A DNA stretch of 42,756 nucleotides from Caulobacteraceae bacterium. Its GTDB lineage: Bacteria; Pseudomonadota; Alphaproteobacteria; Caulobacterales; Caulobacteraceae. Of the stretch, positions 36,274-42,756 are shown piece after piece. The position numbers and the translations under genes were made by a program. Location: assembly GCA_003164925.1 (NCBI GenBank), contig PLRV01000058.1:1-42756 (forward strand). Direction: 5' to 3'. A model generated the notes under the pieces. The model did not search any database. It had not been told where the DNA came from and saw only the letters and a list, made by a program, of their open reading frames with translations. How positions within the stretch are numbered: the stretch's first letter is position 1; the number at the start of each line of letters is the position of its first letter.

Positions 36274-36357
36274 GGGCAACACTCCATACCGGGTCGCGGG
36301 AGATAACGCGCGGCCGGGGGTTTCGCAAGCCATCAGCCCGACCTAAGGCGCGACCAG

Positions 36358-38730
36358 CTAGAACAGCCCCTTCAGGTCGTCCGGTCGCGGCGGCGGCGCT
36401 GCAACCGCCGGCGCTGCGGACCGCCCGCCTGGCTGCGGGGCCAGCGGCGCTTCCCCGGGCGTCGAATAGACCTGATCCGCCGCCACGGGCGCGTCTTGGC
36501 GCGGCTCGGTGCCGGGTTGGAACGCCTCGCGGATGCCCGCCACCATGGCGAACTTCGTGTTGGGGGGCGCCTTGAAGTCACGAACGGGCTGGCCCTTGAG
36601 GGCCTGCTGCATGAAGTCAATGAAGATCGGCACGGCGTCCACAGCGCCCGTCTCCTTTTCGCCCAGCGACCGGTTGTCGTCGAATCCGACGAACACCCCC
36701 ACCACCATGTCGGGCGAGAAGCCGACGAACCAGGCGCTGCGGTACTCGCTGGTGGTGCCGGTCTTGCCCCCGAGCGGCCGGCCCAGCGAGCGAGCCTGGG
36801 CGGCGGTGCCGCGCTGAACCACGCCCTGCAGCATGGAATTGATCTGGTAAGCGGTGATCGGATCGAACAGCGGCTGGCCCTCGGTGGCCAACCTCGGTGA
36901 ATCCTCGCCGTTGTAGGGCGTCGAACAGGTCGCGCAGGGGCGGTTATCGGCCTTGAAGATGGTCTTGCCTTCGCGGTCCTCCACCATCTCGATCAAGTGG
37001 GGCTGAACCCGGTATCCTCCGTTGACGAAGGCGCTGTAGGCCGCCGTAAGACGGAAGGGGGTGGTCTCGCCCGCGCCCAAGGCCATGGCCAGCACCGGGT
37101 CCATGTGGTCGACCACGCCGGCCTTGATGGCGTTGTCGGCGATCTTCTTCATCCCGATGCTGTCGGCGATGCGCACCGTCATGGCGTTGAGCGACAGCTC
37201 CAGGCCCCGGCGAAACGGCAGCGGCCCTAGGAAGTCGCCTTCGTAGTTCTGCGGGCTCCAGGTCTCGCCGGGCTTGTTTCCCTGCAGGGTGATCGGCGCG
37301 TCGAGCACGATGCGGGCGGGGGTGTAGCCGTTCTGCAAGGCCGTGGCGTAGACGAACGGCTTGAAGGCTGAACCGGGCTGGCGCATGGCCTGGGTCGCCC
37401 GATTGAAGTTGGATAGGGAGAAGCTGTAGCCGCCGACCATGGCCAGCACCCGCCCTGAATAGGGGTCCATCGCCACAAGGGCGCCGTTGACCTGGGGCAC
37501 CTGGCGCAGATGGTAGCGCCCTTCAGCCGACGGCTCGACCCATACCATGTCGCCGCGGTGCAGGCCCTTGCCGGCCTTGGCCCAGGCTACGTCCGCCGCT
37601 TCCAGATCACCCTCCCCGCCCTCGGCCAGACGAACGCGAACAGGTCCTTCGGACACGACAGCGGCGGCGCGCCACGCGCGCCGTTCGGCCGGCGCCGTGT
37701 GGGTCGTGGCCAGTTTTTCCCAGCCTTCCGCCAGATTGGTGGTGGCCCAGGCGCCGCGCCAGCCGTGGCGATGATCGTAGTTTTCCAGACCCTGCATCAG
37801 AGCCTCGCGCGCCGCGCTCTGCAGACGCGGGTCGAGCGTCGTGCGCATATAGTAGCCGCCCTCGGTCAGCTTCTCGCCGACGCTCGACAGCGCACGCTCG
37901 CGCACCTCCTCCACGAAATAGTCCGCGTCCTGGTACTTGGCCCGGCTGGGCGCCAACTGCACCACCAGATCGTCCTTGGCGGCCTGTTCCGCCTCTGCCC
38001 GGGTGATCCACCCCGACTCCGCCATCTGGCCGAGCACCCAGTTGCGCCGCGTGATGGCCGCTCGTTTATTGCGAACAGGCTGATAGTTCTCCGGCCCCTT
38101 AGGCAGGGAGCCCAGATAGGCCATTTCGGACAGGCTCAGTTCGCCCAGCGACTTGCCGAAATAATTGTAAGCCGCCGCGCCCACGCCATAGGAGCGATAG
38201 CCCAGCCAGATTTCGTTGAGGTAGAGTTCCAAGATCCGCTGCTTGTCGAGCGTCTGCTCCAGACGGCGGGCCAGGATCGCTTCCTTCAGCTTGCGACCCA
38301 CGCTGTGCTCATTGCCCAGCAGAACGTTCTTGGCCACCTGCTGGGTGATGGTCGACCCTCCCTCCAGGCGGCGCCCGCGGATCGCGTTGAACACGTCCTT
38401 GGCCATGGCCCGGCCCAGGCCGCTGACATCGATGCCGCCGTGCTGGAAGAAATTGCGGTCTTCCGCCGCGAGAAAAGCTTCCGTCACGCGCGGCGGAATC
38501 TGGCTGTAGGGGACGAATATCCGTCGTTCCTTGGAGAACTCCCCGATCAGCGTGCCGTCCCAGGCGTAGACGCGGGTCGAGGTGGGCGGCCGATAGTTCA
38601 CCAGGTCCGCGGCGTCGGGCATGTCGTGAAACAGCCACGCCGCATAGATAGCCAGGGCGAAGCCGGCTACGGCGATCACGCTGAGTACGGCGATCCCGGC
38701 GATTGCAATCCAACGTTCCGGCGATTTCAA
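36358..38730 (-). CDS. mrcA: Penicillin-binding protein 1A (bifunctional transglycosylase/transpeptidase)
   Basis: The 790-residue class A PBP has one N-terminal transmembrane helix (about 10-33). The GT51 transglycosylase domain has catalytic Glu90 in LAAEDRNFFQHGGID and EGGSTITQQVAKN. An OB-like insert (about 300-410) follows, then the transpeptidase domain with Ser454-Lys457 in QPGSAFKPFVY, SLN at 513-515 and KTG at 656-658 (GGKTGTTSEYRSAWFVG). A Pro/Ala-rich tail ends the protein. It polymerises and cross-links peptidoglycan in the periplasm. It lies between the amidase and prfB genes, all on the minus strand. Confidence 0.96.
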   Translation of the reverse strand: MKSPERWIAIAGIAVLSVIAVAGFALAIYAAWLFHDMPDAADLVNYRPPTSTRVYAWDGTLIGEFSKERRIFVPYSQIPPRVTEAFLAAEDRNFFQHGGIDVSGLGRAMAKDVFNAIRGRRLEGGSTITQQVAKNVLLGNEHSVGRKLKEAILARRLEQTLDKQRILELYLNEIWLGYRSYGVGAAAYNYFGKSLGELSLSEMAYLGSLPKGPENYQPVRNKRAAITRRNWVLGQMAESGWITRAEAEQAAKDDLVVQLAPSRAKYQDADYFVEEVRERALSSVGEKLTEGGYYMRTTLDPRLQSAAREALMQGLENYDHRHGWRGAWATTNLAEGWEKLATTHTAPAERRAWRAAAVVSEGPVRVRLAEGGEGDLEAADVAWAKAGKGLHRGDMVWVEPSAEGRYHLRQVPQVNGALVAMDPYSGRVLAMVGGYSFSLSNFNRATQAMRQPGSAFKPFVYATALQNGYTPARIVLDAPITLQGNKPGETWSPQNYEGDFLGPLPFRRGLELSLNAMTVRIADSIGMKKIADNAIKAGVVDHMDPVLAMALGAGETTPFRLTAAYSAFVNGGYRVQPHLIEMVEDREGKTIFKADNRPCATCSTPYNGEDSPRLATEGQPLFDPITAYQINSMLQGVVQRGTAAQARSLGRPLGGKTGTTSEYRSAWFVGFSPDMVVGVFVGFDDNRSLGEKETGAVDAVPIFIDFMQQALKGQPVRDFKAPPNTKFAMVAGIREAFQPGTEPRQDAPVAADQVYSTPGEAPLAPQPGGRSAAPAVAAPPPRPDDLKGLF

Positions 38731-38847
38731 GATTCAAGACCTCGGCGTTCGGACGCCCCTTTCGGACGTTCTAGAGCATTTTAGCGGTGCGAGGAAAAGC
38801 CGTCTGACGCGGGCTCGGCGGCGAAGACCCACAAAGCAGGGCGACGC

Positions 38848-40098
38848 TCAGCGCATGGCCAGCTTGGGGCCATCCGCGAAATAGGTCTCGATGGCTTGCT
38901 CGACCGAGTCCATCAGTCGCCCGCGGCGCACCGGGTCCATCAGGGCCGATTCGTCCTGTCGATTGGTGATGAAGCCCATTTCCAGGAGCACGGCGGGCAC
39001 ATCGGGCGCCAGCAGCACGACATAGCCCGCGTCGCGATGGCTGCGGCTGACCAGATCGGTCCGGCGGCCCAAGGCGTCGATCAAGGTTTCGGCGAAGGCG
39101 CCGGATCGGTTGCGGGTGTTGCGTTGCGTCAGGTCGAGCAGGATCTGCTTCACGCTCTGGTCGCGGCCGGGCAGCTTGACGTTCAGGAAGGAGCCCGAAT
39201 CGGTCGCACCGCGCGCGGCGCGGTCAACGCCTTGATCGGACAAGGTGTATACCGTGGCGCCATGCACCGAAGGATCGGCGCCCACGTCGGCGTGCAGGGA
39301 GATGAACAGGTCCGCCCCGGCCTTGCGGGCGATTTCCACCCGATTTTCCAGGGGCACGAACACGTCGCTGTCTCGGGTCAGCACGATCTTGAACTTGCCG
39401 GTGCGCTCCAGACGGGCCTTGAGCGTCTTGGCCGCGGCAAAGGTGACATCCTTCTCCCGAGCGCGCGAGCCCATGGCGCCGGGGTCGTGGCCGCCATGGC
39501 CGGCGTCGATCACGATCACCTTCCTGGTCAGGCGCGCATGCAGGCTCTCGGCGATCTGCACGACGTCGGCCAGGGTATTTGAGGCCTGTTCCGGCGCAGG
39601 CGCGGGCCTGGCTCGTGCGGGAGCCAGAGCAGGCGACGGCGCAGGCGCGCCGACGACCCCCGCGCCTTCAATATCCACCACATAGCGATAGACATCGATG
39701 CCGTCGGCGGGCGGCAGCAGGAAGCGGCGCTTGACCGTGGCTTGACGGGTCAGGTCCAAAGACAGCCGAACCGTTCCGGCGACGCGCTTCAGGGTCCAGC
39801 TGCGCACCAAACCGCGGCCCGATCCGTCCAGATCGTCATCCAGGGAAAGGCCGGAAAATGAAAACTGCAGGCTCTGGCCGGCCGCGTCGCCGAGTTTGCT
39901 TTGCAAGGGATTGGGGGATTCGATCACCAGGCGCGTCGCCGCCTGGTCGCCGCCGAACCTCACCTTCACCGCCCCGGGCGCCTCCGCCCCGCGTGAGGGC
40001 GAAATCCACGCCATCGCCGCAACCGCCAGACTCAGCAGGGCCAGGCCCGCCGCCTGGCGCCTCAACGTCCAAATTGCCGATGCCAGGCGCCTGCCCAT
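38848..40098 (-). CDS. N-acetylmuramoyl-L-alanine amidase (AMIN + Amidase_3)
   Basis: The product is 416 residues from ATG 40098 (MGRRLASAIWTLRRQAAGLA); a GTG four codons earlier (40110) is the alternative, and GAAGG lies near both. A signal sequence ends near SRGAEA. An AMIN domain (about 45-155) should bind peptidoglycan. The zinc amidase domain (about 190-410) shows VIVIDAGHGGHDPGAMG, KDVTFAAAKTLK, FISLHADVGADPSVHG and the catalytic Glu in VLLEMGFITNRQDE. It removes stem peptides from glycan strands, chiefly during septum splitting. An AmiC-type role is likely. It is divergent from rne. Confidence 0.93.
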   Translation of the reverse strand: MGRRLASAIWTLRRQAAGLALLSLAVAAMAWISPSRGAEAPGAVKVRFGGDQAATRLVIESPNPLQSKLGDAAGQSLQFSFSGLSLDDDLDGSGRGLVRSWTLKRVAGTVRLSLDLTRQATVKRRFLLPPADGIDVYRYVVDIEGAGVVGAPAPSPALAPARARPAPAPEQASNTLADVVQIAESLHARLTRKVIVIDAGHGGHDPGAMGSRAREKDVTFAAAKTLKARLERTGKFKIVLTRDSDVFVPLENRVEIARKAGADLFISLHADVGADPSVHGATVYTLSDQGVDRAARGATDSGSFLNVKLPGRDQSVKQILLDLTQRNTRNRSGAFAETLIDALGRRTDLVSRSHRDAGYVVLLAPDVPAVLLEMGFITNRQDESALMDPVRRGRLMDSVEQAIETYFADGPKLAMR

Positions 40099-40546
40099 GA
40101 CCGTCTGCACACCTTCAAGCCGAACAAGCCATATGCTCCTCCGCCCGTAGCCAATCCGTTAAGGGCGGCGACGAATGACAGCGCCGCGACGGGACGCTTT
40201 CTTTTTGCGACGTCTTGCTGCACATTCCCCGCGCGTGTCTGATCGGCCAGCTCTATGAGGCCCGGAGACGCGCACCTGGCGCCTGGGTCTGCCCTGCGCC
40301 AAACCTGACGCGCCCTGCGGCGCATCAATGAATTAAGCCCCAGACGAGTCCTCGGATCCGCCTGGATTAGAATATCGCTCGCGCCGACCGGCGCGAAGGG
40401 ATCAACAATGGGCAGCGCCTCACCAGCAACTTCCTGGTTTTGCAACGGCCGCGCGGCGATTGACGCCCGCGCGAACGCCGCGCGCGCCCGCTTGCCATGG
40501 CGGCCTCCGGAGCTTGGCTCCGACGAGGGCCGCGGAGAACTTCAGA
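40099..40546. promoter_or_regulatory. Divergent amidase / rne intergenic region and rne leader
   Basis: This gap of about 450 bp has no credible gene. The part next to rne is rich in small inverted repeats. The clearest is CGGAGC-TTG-GCTCCG at 40508-40522, 24 bases before the rne start, ahead of GGAG at 40534-40537. A structured 5' leader is expected for RNase E, whose mRNA is autoregulated in E. coli. I could not fix a promoter; TAGAAT at 40368-40373 lacks a matching -35. Confidence 0.5.
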
Positions 40547-42756
40547 ATGTCGAAAAGAATGTTGATCGACGCCGCCCACGCGGAAGAGACGCGTGTGGTG
40601 GTGGTCGACGGAAACCGTATCGAAGAGTTTGATTTCGAAAGCCGCGGAAAAAAGCAGCTCCGCGGGAACATCTATCTGGCCAAGGTCACCCGCGTCGAAC
40701 CCAGCCTGCAGGCTGCGTTCATCGAGTACGGCGGCAATCGCCATGGCTTTTTGGCCTTCAACGAAATCCACCCGGATTATTACCAGATCCCGGTGGCCGA
40801 TCGCGAAGCCCTGCTTCGGGAAGAGGCCGAGGAAGAGGACGACCATCACGCCATCGCCCATGACGCCGACAGCGAAGACGGCGGCGAGGACGAAGACGAT
40901 GTGATGGGCGAGGAGCTGGCGCGCCGTCGCCGCCGGCTGATGCGCCGCTACAAGATTCAGGAAGTCATCCGCCGCCGCCAGATCATGCTGGTCCAGGTGG
41001 TCAAGGAGGAGCGCGGCAACAAGGGCGCCGCCCTCACCACCTATCTGTCCCTGGCCGGACGCTATTGCGTCTTGATGCCCAATACCGCCCGCGGCGGCGG
41101 CGTCAGCCGCAAGATCACCTCGGCCACCGACCGCAAGCGCCTGAAGACCATGATCCAGGGCCTGGAAACGCCGGAAGGCATGGGCCTGATCGTGCGCACG
41201 GCGGGCGCCAAGCGAACCAAGGCCGAGATCAAGCGCGACTACGAATATCTGATGCGGCTGTGGGAAAACATCCGCGAGAAAACCCTGCACTCCATCGCGC
41301 CGGCGCTGATCTACGAGGAGGAAGACCTCGTCAAGCGCGCCATCCGCGACATGTATGACAAGGACCTGGACGGCATCCTCGTGGAGGGCGAGGAGGGCTA
41401 TCGCGAGGCCCGCGAATTCATGCGGATGCTGATGCCCTCGCAGGCCAAGAAGATTCAGTCCTACCGCGAGCCCACGCCGCTGTTCATCAAGGCCGGCGTC
41501 GAGGACTACCTCGCCCAGATCTACAACCCCGTCGTGCCGCTCAAATCCGGCGGCTATCTGGTGATCAACCAGACCGAGGCCCTGGTGGCCGTCGACGTGA
41601 ACTCGGGCAAGGCCACGCGCGAGCGTAATATCGAAGCGACGGCGCTGAAGACCAACATGGAAGCGGCCGAGGAGGCCGCCCGCCAACTGCGTCTGCGCGA
41701 TCTGGCCGGTCTGATCGTGATCGACTTCATCGACATGGAAGAGGCCAAAAACAATCGGGCCGTCGAGAAGAAGCTCAAAGACTGCCTGAAGGATGACCGC
41801 GCCCGCATTCAGATGGGCAAGATCTCCGCCTTCGGCCTGATGGAAATCTCTCGCCAGCGTCGCCGCTCGGGCGTGCTGGAAGGCACCACCCTGGTGTGCC
41901 CGCACTGCCAGGGCGTGGGCCGCATTCGCTCGGTGGAATCCAGCGCCTTGTCGATCCTGCGCGACGTGGAAATGCAGGCGGTCCGTCAGGGCCCCGGCTC
42001 CATCGTCCTCAAGGCGCCGGCCGATGTGGCGCTCTACATCCTCAACGAGAAACGCGCCTATCTGCTGCGTCTGGCCCAGGCCCAGGGGCTCCAGGTGGCC
42101 ATCCAGATCGATGAGGCTCTGGGCGAGTCCGAGCATCAGATCGAACGGCTGACCACCCTTACTGAGGACGAGGCCCGCGCCTTCGCCCCCGCCGCGCCCG
42201 TGCTGCCCGAGCCGGAGGACGACCTCGACATCGACGTGGAAGATGACGAGGACGAAGAGGAAGACGAAGAAGACCTCGAGCTGTCCGAAGACGATGAACG
42301 GGCCATCGAGACCGAAGTGAACGAAGGCGACCGGTCGCGCCCACGCGTGCATGATGAAGGCGGGCGTGAAGAAGGCGGTCGGGGCGGCCGTCGCCGCCGT
42401 CGCCGTCGCGGACGCCGGGGCGATGAGCTTGAGGCCCCGCGCGACGACCACGTCGCCGCGGCCGAAGGCGACAGCGAAGCCGAGGAAGAGGGCGACAGCG
42501 AGGACGACGGCGAAGGCGGCGAGGACCGCGGCGCGCGGCGTCGTCGCCGTCGTGGCCGTCGTGGCGGGCGTCGGGCGCGCGAGGACGTGCGCGTCGCCGA
42601 TCCCTACGCCTGGACCCGCATCCGCGTGCCCCATGCCGACGGCGTCTACACCTGGTTCGATCCGGCCCTGGCCGTTCCGCCTGCTCTGCCACCTCGGCCT
42701 GTACAGGCCGAGGCGCAGTCGGCGCCGTCCCCTGAACCGGCGGCCTCAAGCTCGGC
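40547..42756 (+). CDS. rne: Ribonuclease E (3' partial at window end)
   Basis: The open frame runs from the ATG at 40547 (MSKRMLIDAAHAEETRVVVV) to the window edge, giving 736 residues without a stop. It is the endonuclease and scaffold of RNA turnover. The S1 domain (RGNIYLAKVTRVEPSLQAAF) is interrupted by an insertion of about 60 residues, acidic then Arg-rich (about 85-145). Catalytic Asp350 (VAVDVNSG) and Asp393 (VIDFIDM) and the zinc-link C451-P-H-C454 are present. After about residue 545 comes a disordered scaffold with alternating Asp/Glu and Arg blocks (RRRRRRGRRG), suited to RNA and partner binding, then WTRIRVPHADGVYTWFDP. RhlB, its usual helicase partner, is at 19.5 kb. Confidence 0.96.
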   Translation, partial: MSKRMLIDAAHAEETRVVVVDGNRIEEFDFESRGKKQLRGNIYLAKVTRVEPSLQAAFIEYGGNRHGFLAFNEIHPDYYQIPVADREALLREEAEEEDDHHAIAHDADSEDGGEDEDDVMGEELARRRRRLMRRYKIQEVIRRRQIMLVQVVKEERGNKGAALTTYLSLAGRYCVLMPNTARGGGVSRKITSATDRKRLKTMIQGLETPEGMGLIVRTAGAKRTKAEIKRDYEYLMRLWENIREKTLHSIAPALIYEEEDLVKRAIRDMYDKDLDGILVEGEEGYREAREFMRMLMPSQAKKIQSYREPTPLFIKAGVEDYLAQIYNPVVPLKSGGYLVINQTEALVAVDVNSGKATRERNIEATALKTNMEAAEEAARQLRLRDLAGLIVIDFIDMEEAKNNRAVEKKLKDCLKDDRARIQMGKISAFGLMEISRQRRRSGVLEGTTLVCPHCQGVGRIRSVESSALSILRDVEMQAVRQGPGSIVLKAPADVALYILNEKRAYLLRLAQAQGLQVAIQIDEALGESEHQIERLTTLTEDEARAFAPAAPVLPEPEDDLDIDVEDDEDEEEDEEDLELSEDDERAIETEVNEGDRSRPRVHDEGGREEGGRGGRRRRRRRGRRGDELEAPRDDHVAAAEGDSEAEEEGDSEDDGEGGEDRGARRRRRRGRRGGRRAREDVRVADPYAWTRIRVPHADGVYTWFDPALAVPPALPPRPVQAEAQSAPSPEPAASSS

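Noticed and set aside
38770-38785. CTAGAGCA word upstream of mrcA as another family 1 repeat copy
   Set aside because: Only the eight-base edge matches; neither stem nor GANTC sites are present, so it could be a remnant or chance.
40408-40632. 74-codon frame overlapping the rne start
   Set aside because: It overlaps rne in another frame, has no family features, and is more simply the structured rne leader.
40367-42634. 755-codon minus-strand frame over rne
   Set aside because: It is antisense to the intact RNase E frame and shows a low-complexity Val/Ala/His composition without motifs.

Overview
The window is GC-rich, gene-dense alphaproteobacterial chromosome, most likely from Caulobacteraceae (Caulobacter/Phenylobacterium type). 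Pointers are a long trigger factor with an Ala/Lys-rich tail, an RNase E with an acidic insertion in its S1 domain, an M23 peptidase gene overlapping a bactofilin gene, a RhlB-type helicase next to a GGDEF gene, and GANTC-rich intergenic repeats. All identifications come from reading the sequence and from family knowledge; no database search was run.

Left part (1-2550) is accessory. It holds the 3' end of an IS66-type element, an AT-richer membrane-anchored protein gene, a DUF2513-like gene, a repeat-bearing gap, and two small envelope proteins without assigned function. From 2556 to 8918 come a lone lipidated amino-acid-binding protein, metC, a membrane methyltransferase, clpP, tig and ompW. 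Between 9.1 and 12.3 kb lies a small inserted-looking block: a collapsed tRNA-Leu, a probable IS66 remnant, a TonB-dependent receptor and an intact tRNA-Leu(UAG) in opposite orientation.

The stretch 12.4-22.2 kb carries nnr (NAD(P)HX repair), glnB-glnA (nitrogen control) with a textbook terminator, a secreted alpha/beta hydrolase whose nucleophile serine is replaced by glycine, parE, rhlB and a diguanylate cyclase. From 29.3 down to 22.2 kb, on the minus strand, runs one Fe-S assembly operon: iscR, an IscS-type cysteine desulfurase, sufB, sufC, sufD, sufS, sufT and sufA. Its promoter overlaps a near-consensus type 1 IscR site, so the operon is probably repressed by holo-IscR.

The right part (29.4-42.8 kb) holds a second alpha/beta hydrolase, anmK, tyrS, bcp, then a cell-envelope group: an M23 peptidase and bactofilin on the plus strand facing prfB, PBP1A and an N-acetylmuramoyl-L-alanine amidase on the minus strand. 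prfB is read through a classic +1 programmed frameshift (CTT TGA C). The window ends inside rne, the partner expected for RhlB in the RNA degradosome.

The most unusual signal is a palindromic intergenic repeat of up to about 106 bp, present in four copies. Six genes that abut it end in a TAG lying in the edge of the repeat. The two full-length copies each carry four GANTC (CcrM-type) sites that are spared by the differences between the copies. A second repeat family lies between sufC and sufB and near 1.76 kb.
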